NCBI GenBank assembly: GCA_020631655.1
Contig: JAHDGV010000002.1
Coordinates: forward strand, 18,655 to 61,139
DNA: 42,485 nucleotides
Source: Chloroflexota bacterium
Lineage (GTDB): Bacteria; Chloroflexota; Anaerolineae; Promineifilales; Promineifilaceae
Direction: 5' to 3'
Shown here: positions 1-10,398 of the stretch, one piece after another
Position numbering within the stretch: position 1 is the stretch's first letter
Layout of the letters: each line of letters starts with the position of its first letter
The notes under the pieces: generated by a model
Database searches by the model: none
What the model saw: the letters and a program-made list of their open reading frames with translations, nothing else
Told to the model about the DNA's origin: nothing
Translations under genes and position numbers: made by a program

Positions 1-1783
1 GCCGCTCTTCGATTTGCCCCCAGACATTGTTGTCCTCATCTTTAATGATAATCACAATGTTATGATTGGTTGTGCCAGCCGTTTGCCAGTTGGTTTGCAC
101 CACAATTGATGACTGATTGGGGACTTGAAAGACGGCTGACTCTACCAATTGTAATTGGCCTCCAGTTTGCACCCCCTGATTGTTTGTGACCACATCAATC
201 GGCCGAGGTGTGGCTGAAACTAGCCAAGCGGTTTCATTCCCATTAATTTGAACTACTTCTAGGATTTGTGACGTGTCAGCGAAATATTCGGCCGTGATGC
301 TGTTTGCATCTTTCTGCCACTGGTTTTGATCGATGATGATCAGATCGTTTTTACGGATGAGATTGGCAGAATCGTCTGTGAGCCGGTAAATGGGACCGTC
401 ATAAAAGCGGGCGGCCGCAGGTAGGTTGGTCGTGAACAGACGTCTGCTTTCAGCGTCTGGTAAATCATTGGCGAGTTTTGCCGCTTGGCTCACCCCATCT
501 TGCCAACCGGCCGGTAGTTGATTGTTGAGCGCCCAATGGCCGCCGCTAAACAAATTTGCGGCTGATAGCGGATTGGGCCAGAACCATGCTCCCCAAGCGA
601 ACAGGGCGACCAACAGGCCGATTGCGTACTTGGGCGTTTGGCGTTTCGATAATTGCTTGCCAACGGCTAAACCGGCAGTCAGGGCCAAGATCATCGAAAC
701 CGGCAACATGTAGCGGGTAAATTCCCGAGATGACAGGGCGATCCCCATCCAAAACAACAGCGAAAAAGCTGTCAAGCCAGCGGCAAGCAGGTAAGTTTGT
801 TTTGATCGTTTTTTGGAGAAAAATTGCCAGATGGCGAAAACTAAACCAACTGTAGTGATTGGGGATTGGCGGATAAACAGGGCGATGGGGTAGAACCAAA
901 TCCCAAGCTCCGGCCGTGTTTCTCCCATGAAAAATGTTGACGCTTGAATATTGATTTCTTGGCTACCGTTTTCAAAAACTGTTTGAAACAGATGGTTTGG
1001 GGCCGCAACCAAAGCTGGGAGGAGGATGATTGCAGAGGCAATCACCCCGATCAGCCACCACAAGACCTGTTGGAACAACGTTTTTAGCTCAAAGCTGTTT
1101 TGATTGATTAGCTTGGCCCCAAGCAGGATTGGAACAAACGGAACAAGAATGATCCCCGGCAGTTTGGCGTAAGTTGCGAGGGTTGTTAGCACACCGGCCA
1201 AGATGAGATGTTTGGCTGAGAGCCGCTCGGTTGTCGTGATGAGGAGCAAGGCCATGAGGCAGAACAGACTCATTAGCGCATCGACGTGGAGCAAGCCGGA
1301 AAGCCCCATGGTCCACGGATCAAGGGCGACAAAAGCGATAGTGATTCCGCCGATGAGCGGGTCGTATCGTTTAGCCAAAATCCAGCTGATGAAGGCTAGC
1401 CCGGCCGCAAATGTGACAATCAGGGCCAGTCTGCCCCCAGTTAAAAACGGGTCGAGATGTGTATAAACGGCCCCTGATTGGGTGTGTGCCCACGCCAGAT
1501 TTTGGGCGATAGCTAGGCTTTCGGCCGACTGCGGATTGAACAACAGCGTAAGCTGAATCCCGATTGTGCCTAGCCATGTGGTAATAATTCCTGGGTGTGG
1601 AGCTTGGATCGTTTCAGCCCAGTTCCCTGTGAGTAGGGCTTGTCTAAAATTGACCGAGCGGAACACCCAAGCGTATTCGTCGGGGGTGACAATCCGGCCG
1701 ATTGACCCAAGCCTTGCCATGACCGAAATGACAAATGTAGCAAATGCCAGTTGCCTGGGGCGAATCTGAAAACCCTTACTCAT
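1..1783 (-). CDS. Membrane glycosyltransferase-like protein (PMT/ArnT-like, multi-TM), 3' end truncated by window edge
   Basis: Open minus-strand frame from ATG at 1783, read manually: MSKGFQIRPRQLAFATFVISVMARLGSIGRIVTPDEYAWVFRSVNFRQALLTGNWAETIQAPHPGIITTWLGTIG... It continues open to base 1, so it is missing from the ORF track. Similar to the N-terminus of the neighbouring 986 aa protein (TPDELYWVLQSLQFRQALLDGNLQGLVQSAHPGTITMWMGTIG). Start overlaps the stop of the upstream gene (ATGAGTAA). Confidence 0.85.
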   Translation of the reverse strand, partial: MSKGFQIRPRQLAFATFVISVMARLGSIGRIVTPDEYAWVFRSVNFRQALLTGNWAETIQAPHPGIITTWLGTIGIQLTLLFNPQSAESLAIAQNLAWAHTQSGAVYTHLDPFLTGGRLALIVTFAAGLAFISWILAKRYDPLIGGITIAFVALDPWTMGLSGLLHVDALMSLFCLMALLLITTTERLSAKHLILAGVLTTLATYAKLPGIILVPFVPILLGAKLINQNSFELKTLFQQVLWWLIGVIASAIILLPALVAAPNHLFQTVFENGSQEINIQASTFFMGETRPELGIWFYPIALFIRQSPITTVGLVFAIWQFFSKKRSKQTYLLAAGLTAFSLLFWMGIALSSREFTRYMLPVSMILALTAGLAVGKQLSKRQTPKYAIGLLVALFAWGAWFWPNPLSAANLFSGGHWALNNQLPAGWQDGVSQAAKLANDLPDAESRRLFTTNLPAAARFYDGPIYRLTDDSANLIRKNDLIIIDQNQWQKDANSITAEYFADTSQILEVVQINGNETAWLVSATPRPIDVVTNNQGVQTGGQLQLVESAVFQVPNQSSIVVQTNWQTAGTTNHNIVIIIKDEDNNVWGQIEER

Positions 1784-4736
1784 TATTTGGCTTTAGATCG
1801 TTCAGAAGATGGCGCGGAGCAGGTTCTAATCCATCTGAAATTCGGATGATTGGGAGTCGCACACCGGTGATTGGATTGACAAAGCCTGTGACAAGATACC
1901 GAGCCTCTTCAACAATGTCGGCCGGCATCTCTTCGGTGACTTCAATAATTTCTCCCTGCACCGTCTGGCTTGTGGCTCGGCCGGGTTCTCTCTCAACTTG
2001 GTACAGCACACTGAAATCGTCGTCGAGCAATTGGAAGAAAGCAGCGTAATTGAGCGAATCAGGTTGATTCACTTCCCAGATTAATTTCGCCACGTTGGTT
2101 GATCGATCAAGTAAAAGTGCGTGGATAAATCCAAGGTCACCAACTTGAATGCCGCGGCTGTTCAGATTAGGATCAAGTTCAAAGCTTCTCTCAACTGCGT
2201 TCACCATAATCGTTCCAGCCTTAACATCATTTAGCAGGATTGGATACTCTCCGGCCGGAATGTCGAGCGGTAGGAGCCACTCGGGATGTAAACGATAGAC
2301 GTGGCCCGTTTGCCATTCATCTGCCGCTAGCGGGTAATCGAGCGAAACATCGCCGATGTCGAGCGTGAGCGTTTGATTTTGATCCCCTGAGCTTTGGACC
2401 CAGACTTCAAGCCCCAATCTGCCCCCTTGCCCAATTGAATCAGGAACCGGCTGGATGACTTGAATGTCGTTTTGATTGACTAAAATTGATCCTTCAGGAT
2501 AGGCAACCGGTGGCTGAAGCGGTGGAACTTGAACTTTAAGCGAGGCGATTTCGGCCGATGTGCCAACAAACTGATTCAGGCTGTCGGTGACGCCGTTTAA
2601 GCTTCCATCAGCGGAAAAGTAGCTGATGTTGACCTGAAAGCTTTCAGGCGGCATATCGCTGGCAAGCGGGAGTGTGTGGATCGAAAGATATTCCCGCCCC
2701 GCGCTCCAAGTTGCGGCCGGGCGATCTTCAATATCTACCAGCGGATCTTCACGCACAACCCAAGTCCGGCCGACATCGTCTGTAATAGCCAATTTAATGA
2801 TGGCGTTTTGGCCGTCGGCGGCCAGGCTTGATTCGGGAGCTCTTGCTCTCCAGCGGAGGAGCAAATGGATATCGAACTCGTCATCTTCTTTAATTACAGT
2901 TGATTCGGCCAATACAAGTTGATTCCCAAACGTAAATCCACCGTTCGGGTAGCGGGTGCGTCCAGAATCTAACAGATCCGGGTCGATTTCTGAATAGATG
3001 TAAACGCGCGGCACGCCGCCTGAATCGACTGTTGAAGTTGGTTCCGATTCTGTGACAATTTGCTTGATGATATCTCCGCCTGATCCACCAAAGGTTTCCG
3101 GCTCCCATCTTTCAGGGTTTAGAACTTTGTTCTCCAGGGATAGCAGGACTTGATCTTCCGGTTTAATCAGCCGCGCCGTTGTGTCATTGAGTAAAAATAC
3201 GCTGGTATTGCTTAAGTTGGCAAAAGGGGCCACGGCCGGAACGTTGTCGGTGAAGATTGTTCTTTGAGCCGTGCTCCCCAGAGGCGCACTTCCCAGATTT
3301 GCAAACGCGCTTGCTGTGCTGTGTTCACCCCCCCAAGTTGTTAGCATCAGCCGTGGGCCAACGTGGGTGCCACCCACAAGCGGATTGGTAAACACAAACG
3401 GATCGATTTGTGACCCGGTCCGAACGAGAAAAACGATGCCCAAAATCAGGCCGAACACCGCAGGAGCTTTTAAAAACCACGCAAGATTTTCCGGCCGTGG
3501 AAGCCTATCCACAAAATTGGCAATGGATATTGCGCCGATCAACGAGATGATCACAAAAATCGGGATGGCATAGCGGGCAAACTCACGATCTGAAATCAAA
3601 AGGCCGATCAAAAACAGTACTGAAAAAACGACAGATGTTCCGGCGAAAATCCAGTTGTTTGATTTTCCTTTGCTTCGGATCAATTGGGCAAGAGCGATAA
3701 CCAGCCCCAGTGTTACAAAAATTTGCTGACGGAAAAGAAGGGTAAGTGGATAGAATAGGATGCCCGGAGTTTCAGTGACTCGCCCCAAGAAAAAAGTGGG
3801 CGCTGAAAATCCGATTTCCCGACTGCTTAGAGCAAATACATTTTCGAACACATAAGCCGGATTAATAAATATGATCGGAGCAAGAACGGCGAAGGTGCCG
3901 AACAGTCCAATCAGTACATATCCAAAATGTTTTAAAAAGCGGGTTCTAGAAGCAAAAGAGTAGCGGCTATTGATGACCAGTTGCTGGGCCAGCATGGCAC
4001 CGGGAACAACAACAAGCAAAACTAAGCCGGGCACTTTGGACAAAATGGCGCACCCCATTGTGACCCCGGCCAGTAAATATCGCCTGCGCTGGTGCCAGCC
4101 GATTTCAGTATCGTTTTGTGGCAAAACCAAAAGTAAGGTGATGACGCTGAACAGGGCCAGAAGCCCATCCACGTGCAAAATGTTGGTTAAACCTAAAATC
4201 CACATGTCCGTGACCAAGATGAACATGGTGAAGAACAGAACCAGTTTATTGGCGACCCGCTCGCGCACAAGTTGGAAGATGGCGAGCCACAGCCCTGTCA
4301 CAAGCCAGCGGAGGGCGTTCCGGCCGGGGGCCAAAAACGGGTACAGCCGATTTGAAAGCTCGCCCGATTGCGGCAAGACCCATTCTTGTTGGACGAGCCA
4401 ACTGACCTCTTCCTGAAGCTCGGGGGTAAACCACAGCTTAATCGTTGCCCCGATTGTCCCCATCCACATCGTAATTGTTCCGGGATGTGCTGATTGGACT
4501 AACCCTTGCAAGTTGCCATCTAGCAAGGCTTGCCGAAACTGGAGGCTTTGGAGGACCCAATACAGCTCATCTGGGGTGATAATTTCTCGTTGATAGGGGA
4601 TCTGGCTTTCAAATTCGCGAAAGTGCCAGCGGGCTAGAAACCATGCTAAAAAGATGACAAGCAGATGTAGACCGTACTTTTGGAGCCAAACAACGGCGGC
4701 CGAATTTAGTAGAAGGCGTTTTAACTTAGGGTCCAT
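1776..4736 (-). CDS. Membrane glycosyltransferase-like protein (PMT/ArnT-like) with large C-terminal extracytoplasmic region
   Basis: 986 aa ORF; multiple hydrophobic segments in the N-terminal ~450 aa; TPDE...HPGTITMW motif region; soluble C-terminal half. Confidence 0.85.
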   Translation of the reverse strand: MDPKLKRLLLNSAAVVWLQKYGLHLLVIFLAWFLARWHFREFESQIPYQREIITPDELYWVLQSLQFRQALLDGNLQGLVQSAHPGTITMWMGTIGATIKLWFTPELQEEVSWLVQQEWVLPQSGELSNRLYPFLAPGRNALRWLVTGLWLAIFQLVRERVANKLVLFFTMFILVTDMWILGLTNILHVDGLLALFSVITLLLVLPQNDTEIGWHQRRRYLLAGVTMGCAILSKVPGLVLLVVVPGAMLAQQLVINSRYSFASRTRFLKHFGYVLIGLFGTFAVLAPIIFINPAYVFENVFALSSREIGFSAPTFFLGRVTETPGILFYPLTLLFRQQIFVTLGLVIALAQLIRSKGKSNNWIFAGTSVVFSVLFLIGLLISDREFARYAIPIFVIISLIGAISIANFVDRLPRPENLAWFLKAPAVFGLILGIVFLVRTGSQIDPFVFTNPLVGGTHVGPRLMLTTWGGEHSTASAFANLGSAPLGSTAQRTIFTDNVPAVAPFANLSNTSVFLLNDTTARLIKPEDQVLLSLENKVLNPERWEPETFGGSGGDIIKQIVTESEPTSTVDSGGVPRVYIYSEIDPDLLDSGRTRYPNGGFTFGNQLVLAESTVIKEDDEFDIHLLLRWRARAPESSLAADGQNAIIKLAITDDVGRTWVVREDPLVDIEDRPAATWSAGREYLSIHTLPLASDMPPESFQVNISYFSADGSLNGVTDSLNQFVGTSAEIASLKVQVPPLQPPVAYPEGSILVNQNDIQVIQPVPDSIGQGGRLGLEVWVQSSGDQNQTLTLDIGDVSLDYPLAADEWQTGHVYRLHPEWLLPLDIPAGEYPILLNDVKAGTIMVNAVERSFELDPNLNSRGIQVGDLGFIHALLLDRSTNVAKLIWEVNQPDSLNYAAFFQLLDDDFSVLYQVEREPGRATSQTVQGEIIEVTEEMPADIVEEARYLVTGFVNPITGVRLPIIRISDGLEPAPRHLLNDLKPNNE

Positions 4737-4992
4737 CTATTAATTTTACTGGTTTGTGTAAACATAAAAAAGGAATTCCTAGAACATCGATAAGTTGTTT
4801 GCGATGAAGAAGTTTATCCTAAACCGATGTTCGCTTGCCGTGAAGATTTTAGCTTGCAGGTCATGGTATCATCAGTAAAATCTTGTAAACTTAGGTTTCA
4901 GTATCTTCCAAAGTCGGGCCTAAACTGGGCACAAATAACACCATCGCCGGTTAAATTAGCAGACCGCATAATTTCATTTCGAATCAATCGCT

Positions 4993-7467
4993 ATGGCACA
5001 ATCCTCTGACAAGTTTGCTCAATTACTCACAGAAGCTATTTATCAAATCCGATTGCTTGAACATAAAAATATTTCTATTGTTCAGGATGAAGTTGGCTAT
5101 GCCATCGGCCGAGATGGGGGGTCACCCATCGAATATTGGCGAAAAGGGCACATACCTAAAGAACGAGAAGAGATCGAAAGGCTGTCTGAAGTTTTAATCA
5201 ACAGAGGTAAAGTTGATCAAGAATGGCTGGCGGAGTTCTTGGACTCGTCTGGCTATATCGCCCCCGAAGCGTTGATCAGACATCATTTTCCCAATGAGAT
5301 GGTTACCCAAGTCACGGGAGCTTCTCCGCTGAAGACGATCCAGCAAACGGCTCAGTCAACGCTTCCTTTGAACCCAACCCCGTTTATCGGCCGGACCAAC
5401 GAAATTGCCGAAGTTCATGAACTGGCTGGGGAAGGTGAATCTCGCCTCGTGACACTGCTCGGCCCGGGCGGTATTGGGAAAACACGCTTGGCTGTAGAAG
5501 TGGGGCGTCGGTTTGAATCAGATCACTTTTTTGAGGATGGAGTTGTCTATGTCCCACTTGCACCGGTTGCCAGACCGGCTGATATTCCTCAGGCGATGGC
5601 TCAGTCCCTAAACCTTCAGCTCTCCGGTAGCCAAGACGCTCAAGGTCAAATCATCGGGTATCTGCAAACAAAAAACCTGCTTGTTATTTTAGATAACTTT
5701 GAAAAACTGATTGAAAAGGGGAGTGATTTTGTAGCTGAAATTTTGAGCCAAGCTCCCCGTATCAATTTGATTGTAACCTCGCGCGAGCGTTTAAATTTGC
5801 AGTGGGAGCAACTGTATCCTTTAGAGGGGTTGCCCAGTAATGAGTTAGATGAATACGGTGATCCGATTGGATCTGATGCGGCCGATTTGTTTTTGGGCTG
5901 TATCGAACGCTCAAGCCCCGGCTATGTGCTTAAAGATGCTGATTTAGCAGCAACGCACAAAATTTGCCACATGGTGGCGGGATTCCCTCTTGCGCTTGAG
6001 CTGGCCGCATCTTGGGCTACGATGCTCTCCATCCCTGAAATAGCTGATGAAATTTCAAGCGGGATGGACTTGCTTGAAACATCACGCACAGACATGCCCG
6101 AGCGGCACCGAAGCCTGCGGGCCGTTTGTCAATATTCGGTGGGAGCGTTAGATGATGAGGACCAACAGATATTTAGACGCTTGTCTGTGTTCAGAGGCGG
6201 ATTTACACGGCAGGCGGCCAAAAGCATCGCAGGGGCTGACCTTATGGCACTCGGCCGTTTGCTCGACAAATCGCTGTTGCGTATCACCGGCCGGAATCGG
6301 TACGACCTGCACCTGATTTTGCGCCAGTATGGCTACGAAATGCTTCTGGAGAATACGTCTGAGTATGAAAAGATTAGCCTTGATCATTCTGAATACTACA
6401 ATCGACGTTTGGCCGAAATCGCCCCAGATATGAGCGACTTTAAGCACAAAGAGCTGATAGAGGATGTGGGGGGCGATTTGGACAATGTGCGCAAGATGTG
6501 GCAAAACGCGATCAAATATAATCGGCTAGATTTAATAGATCGGGCGGCCGATGGGATGATGCTATATTTTCATATGTCCGGCCGTTTTTCGATGGGAATA
6601 ACAGAATTTACAACCGCGCTTGTTTCGGCCGATATACCTCCCGACTCTATTTTACGCGTTCGCTTGTTGAATCGATTGGGTCTGATGCAATTGCGCTTAA
6701 ATCAAGGGCGAGAAGCGATTGAAACCTTGACCAAGGCTGTAGCAATCTCGCGGAAAATCGAAGATCCGCTTGAGATTCCCATGGCTCATAATTTTCTGTC
6801 GAACATCTACCAAACTTTGGGCGAGTATGATCAGGCGATGGTGTTTCTTCAGGAAAACTTGACGCTTGAATCGAACCGGGCAAACCCTGTATTTGAATCA
6901 TCGACGCTTAACAACATGGGCTCGATTTATGGTCAAACCGGCCGTTATGACGAAGCCCTGAAGGTGCTTGAGCAGTCAGAAATCATCTTGCGTAATCTGG
7001 GGCAGGCTTGGGGCTTGGCGTTGTTTTATCAAATCCACGGGGCAATTGCCCTGAGCGCTGGGGACTTTGCAGATGCGGAACGGTTCTTCTCGGTGGCGAT
7101 TGAGACGTATAGCGAGTTAGGCTACGGGCTGGGCGCGTGTATGTCCACCATCCAACTGGGAGAAAGCTTGATCATGGCCAAACGGCCGGTAGAAGCGGCC
7201 AGTGAACTGCACGAGGCTCTGGAGCTAGCAGACTACTTGCACACGATCCCCCACATGTTGCGCGCCATCATGGGCTTGGCAGAGGTTCCTCCGCTAAAAC
7301 GGAACGAAGATTTGGTTTACGAAATCGCCTCTCTGGTGAGTATCCATCCCGCATCAGAAGGCGAAGTGCGTCAGCGAGCCATAAAAATATTAAACGGCCG
7401 TCCCCGTTTCCCTTATAGTCATAGTAATGGTCAGTGGTTAGTGGATGTTGTTCGGAAGATTCAATAA
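4993..7467 (+). CDS. STAND-type ATPase regulator (AfsR/LuxR-like NB-ARC plus TPR repeats)
   Basis: 824 aa; NPTPFIGRTNEI...TLLGPGGIGKTRLAVEVGRRF (Walker A), NLLVILDNFE (Walker B), C-terminal TPR-like repeats. Confidence 0.85.
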   Translation: MAQSSDKFAQLLTEAIYQIRLLEHKNISIVQDEVGYAIGRDGGSPIEYWRKGHIPKEREEIERLSEVLINRGKVDQEWLAEFLDSSGYIAPEALIRHHFPNEMVTQVTGASPLKTIQQTAQSTLPLNPTPFIGRTNEIAEVHELAGEGESRLVTLLGPGGIGKTRLAVEVGRRFESDHFFEDGVVYVPLAPVARPADIPQAMAQSLNLQLSGSQDAQGQIIGYLQTKNLLVILDNFEKLIEKGSDFVAEILSQAPRINLIVTSRERLNLQWEQLYPLEGLPSNELDEYGDPIGSDAADLFLGCIERSSPGYVLKDADLAATHKICHMVAGFPLALELAASWATMLSIPEIADEISSGMDLLETSRTDMPERHRSLRAVCQYSVGALDDEDQQIFRRLSVFRGGFTRQAAKSIAGADLMALGRLLDKSLLRITGRNRYDLHLILRQYGYEMLLENTSEYEKISLDHSEYYNRRLAEIAPDMSDFKHKELIEDVGGDLDNVRKMWQNAIKYNRLDLIDRAADGMMLYFHMSGRFSMGITEFTTALVSADIPPDSILRVRLLNRLGLMQLRLNQGREAIETLTKAVAISRKIEDPLEIPMAHNFLSNIYQTLGEYDQAMVFLQENLTLESNRANPVFESSTLNNMGSIYGQTGRYDEALKVLEQSEIILRNLGQAWGLALFYQIHGAIALSAGDFADAERFFSVAIETYSELGYGLGACMSTIQLGESLIMAKRPVEAASELHEALELADYLHTIPHMLRAIMGLAEVPPLKRNEDLVYEIASLVSIHPASEGEVRQRAIKILNGRPRFPYSHSNGQWLVDVVRKIQ

Positions 7468-7485
7468 CTAACATTGCGCGCTATC

Positions 7486-7546
7486 AGACCTCGGAGGTTT
7501 TCTTCAAAGGGGTCGATATTTTCTCGAGAGGAAACCTCCGAGGTCT
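7486..7546. repeat. Perfect 15-bp inverted repeat (agacctcggaggttt / aaacctccgaggtct), 31-bp spacer; possible terminator or small palindromic element
   Basis: Arms 7486-7500 and 7532-7546 are exact reverse complements, just after the STAND gene stop. Confidence 0.8.
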
Positions 7547-7595
7547 TTGTCGAGAAAGTACTCAGCATTATTCATTAACCGGATAAGAAGGATTT

Positions 7596-9404
7596 ATGGA
7601 ATTAAAAACACGCGATCAAATTGAAACAGCCTATAAGTGGGATCTCGAAAGTGTTTTCCCCGATGAAGCGGCTTGGGAAAACGGAATCGGTGAAGCTACG
7701 GAGCTCTGCGACGAGGCCAGCACCTATGAAGGGTTGTTGGCTGACTCTCCGGTTATTTTGGCCGACTTTTTAGAGCTTCGAGAGCGGTTTGCCCGTTTGG
7801 TTGGCAAAATTTATATGTGGGGCGGTTTGCCGTCTAATGCTGACACCACTGATTCAGTTGCGTTGGGGTATCGCGGCCGGGCAATGGGAACGGCCGGTGA
7901 GCTATATTCAAGGTTGGCGTTTGCTGAGCCTGAAATGATCGGGATTCCACGGGATACGATGAACGCTTGGCTAGACGCTGAGCCGCGACTCGTTCCTTAC
8001 ACCCACTATTTTGACCGCTTGCAAAAAATGGCAGAGCACGTCCGCTCGGCTGAAGTAGAGCAGGTCTTAGGTTCGTTAAACGACACATTTACAACCATGA
8101 CCGGCACCCACGGCGTGCTGGCCAACGCAGATCTAAAGTTTAAACCGGCCGTCGGCAGTGATGGGTCTGAACATCCCGTAGCCCAAGGGACAATTCGCGC
8201 CGTATTGGCTCATCCAGATCGTGAGGTGCGTAAAAGTGGGTATCTAAGCTATGCTGATGCCCATCTTGATTTTAAAAATACGATGGCCAACGCACTTTCA
8301 GCCGGAATTAAGCGTAATGTGGCAACTGCCAGAATTCGCAAATATAAAAGCGGGCTAGACATGGCTTTAACCGGCAGTTTCATTCCACACGCTGTTTTTA
8401 ATAACTTAATCGATACCTTTAAAGCCAACCTGCCAACGTGGCACCGCTACTGGGCCATCCGCCGTAAAGCGCTGGGGCTGAATGAGCTTCATGAATATGA
8501 TCTAAAAGCGGGGCTTTCTAAATCTCCCCCGGTTGTTTCGTATGAGCAAAGTGTCGATATGATCTCGGCCGGTATGGCCCCCTTGGGTGATGAGTATGTT
8601 GGCATCATGCGACGAGGCTGTTTGGAAGATCGCTGGGTCGATGTGTACCCGAACAAAGGGAAGCGGATGGGGGCATTCTCGGCCGGAGGGCCGGGGACCA
8701 AGCCATTTATCATGATGAGCTACACGGATGATCTGTTTGGGATGAGCACCTTGGCACACGAATTGGGCCATTCGATGCATACCTATTTAACTTGGGACAG
8801 TGGCAATCTGTCTGTGTCTCGTTACGGGATGTTCGTGGCAGAAACCGCATCTAACTTTAACCAAGCGCTGGTGCGCGCACACCTGTTAGAAACCGAATCT
8901 GATCCCGAATTCCAAATCGCCATCATTGAAGAAGCGATGGCCAACTTCCATCGATATTTCTTCATCATGCCGACACTAGCCCGCTTGGAGCTGGCTATGC
9001 ATGAGCGCACTGAGGCGGGCCAATCGCTAACGGCCGATGATTTGATCAACATCACGGCAGATCTGTATGCTGAAGGATACGGGGGTGAGGTTGTGATGGA
9101 CCGGGAGCGCATTGGCATTACCTGGGCTCAATTCCACACCCATCTCTACTCACGATTCTACGTTTATCAGTATGCGACGGGGATTGCGGCTGCCCATGCA
9201 TTGGCTGACCGGATTTTGTCTGGCACCCCAAATGCGGCCGAGGAATATCTTTCTTTCTTACGAGCTGGTGGCTCTGTTTATCCGCTGGATGCGTTGAACA
9301 TGGCGGGTGTAGACATGACTCTGCCAACGCCTGTAGAAACCGCTTTTAATACGCTATCTGGGTATGTAGACCGCCTCGAAAAACTGATCGAACAGCGAGG
9401 ATAG
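7596..9404 (+). CDS. pepF: Oligoendopeptidase F (M3 family metallopeptidase)
   Basis: 602 aa; HELGHSMHTY zinc motif; M3B-like sequence throughout. Confidence 0.95.
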   Translation: MELKTRDQIETAYKWDLESVFPDEAAWENGIGEATELCDEASTYEGLLADSPVILADFLELRERFARLVGKIYMWGGLPSNADTTDSVALGYRGRAMGTAGELYSRLAFAEPEMIGIPRDTMNAWLDAEPRLVPYTHYFDRLQKMAEHVRSAEVEQVLGSLNDTFTTMTGTHGVLANADLKFKPAVGSDGSEHPVAQGTIRAVLAHPDREVRKSGYLSYADAHLDFKNTMANALSAGIKRNVATARIRKYKSGLDMALTGSFIPHAVFNNLIDTFKANLPTWHRYWAIRRKALGLNELHEYDLKAGLSKSPPVVSYEQSVDMISAGMAPLGDEYVGIMRRGCLEDRWVDVYPNKGKRMGAFSAGGPGTKPFIMMSYTDDLFGMSTLAHELGHSMHTYLTWDSGNLSVSRYGMFVAETASNFNQALVRAHLLETESDPEFQIAIIEEAMANFHRYFFIMPTLARLELAMHERTEAGQSLTADDLINITADLYAEGYGGEVVMDRERIGITWAQFHTHLYSRFYVYQYATGIAAAHALADRILSGTPNAAEEYLSFLRAGGSVYPLDALNMAGVDMTLPTPVETAFNTLSGYVDRLEKLIEQRG

Positions 9405-9420
9405 GGCTTGTTACTCAAAA

Positions 9421-9567
9421 CCCCTCACCCCCCTGCTTTGCAGGGACCCTCTCCCATTGGGAGAGGGAAATCAACAGTTCTGTTATAAACAAATTTTGCC
9501 ATAATGGCGGATTTGATTCCCTTCTCCCCTCGGGGAGAAGGTGGCCCGAAAGGGGCGGATGAGGGGG
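9421..9567. repeat. Long imperfect inverted repeat with nested hairpins between convergent pepF and trpC
   Basis: Left arm cccctcaccc...ccctctcccattgggagaggg and right arm ccttctcccctcggggagaagg...ggatgaggggg are imperfect reverse complements of ~52 bp; each arm holds its own hairpin. Confidence 0.75.
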
Positions 9568-9573
9568 ATTATA

Positions 9574-10392
9574 TTACAATCCGGCCTGCACAAACGCCTT
9601 CGCTTTTCTGAGCATATCTTTGCTCTTAACCAACGTCTCCCCAACCAAAATCGCATCAACCCCAATTGATTTCATGTGGCGCACATCATCCTCATTCTTG
9701 AGGCCGCTTTCGCCTACAACAGCGATGTGGGACGGGATTTTTTCACGCAATCGCGCTGTATTTTCAAAGTCAACTTCAAACGTTTGTAGATTGCGGTTGT
9801 TCACCCCGATAATTTTCGGCTGGGGATCAAGGGCCAGCATCCGGTCCAGCTCTTCATCTGTGTGAACTTCAACCAGCGTGCTCATACCAAGCTGGCTTGC
9901 TTTTGCCATCAGGTCGGCCAGCGTGCTGTCGGGAAGCACGGCCGCAATCAGCAAAATGCAGTCCGCCCCGGCCGCCCGTGCCTCGTGAATCTGGTACGTA
10001 TCAAAAATGAAGTCTTTGCGAATAATCGGCAGTTTGATCGATTCCCGCACGTCCCGTAGATCTTCGAGCGAGCCTTGGAAATGTCGGCCGTCGGTCAAAA
10101 CCGACACACACGAAGCACCCGCTTGCTCATATGTTTTTGCGATTTCAACGGCATCGTAATTGGGCACCATCAGCCCTTTGCTGGGTGATGCTTTCTTGCA
10201 TTCCGCAATCAGCGAGACACCCGGTTTCGTCAAAGCGGCATAAAAATCAAGGGGCGGTTCTGCCAACATCGATAGTGCTCGAACGGTTGACGGTAGCACA
10301 TCTTCTTTGATTTTGGGCAATCGTTCTCGATGATATCGCATGATTTCATCGAGAATGGTGCCGCGATCTTTTATATATTTTGGTACAGACAT
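9574..10392 (-). CDS. trpC: Indole-3-glycerol phosphate synthase
   Basis: 272 aa; SLIAECKKASPSKG, IIRKDFIFDTYQI, IIGVNNRNLQTFEVD, VGESGL. Confidence 0.97.
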   Translation of the reverse strand: MSVPKYIKDRGTILDEIMRYHRERLPKIKEDVLPSTVRALSMLAEPPLDFYAALTKPGVSLIAECKKASPSKGLMVPNYDAVEIAKTYEQAGASCVSVLTDGRHFQGSLEDLRDVRESIKLPIIRKDFIFDTYQIHEARAAGADCILLIAAVLPDSTLADLMAKASQLGMSTLVEVHTDEELDRMLALDPQPKIIGVNNRNLQTFEVDFENTARLREKIPSHIAVVGESGLKNEDDVRHMKSIGVDAILVGETLVKSKDMLRKAKAFVQAGL

Positions 10393-10398
10393 AATTTT

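Noticed and set aside
3970-4416. 148 aa plus-strand ORF
   Set aside because: Antisense to the PMT/ArnT-like gene; no motif
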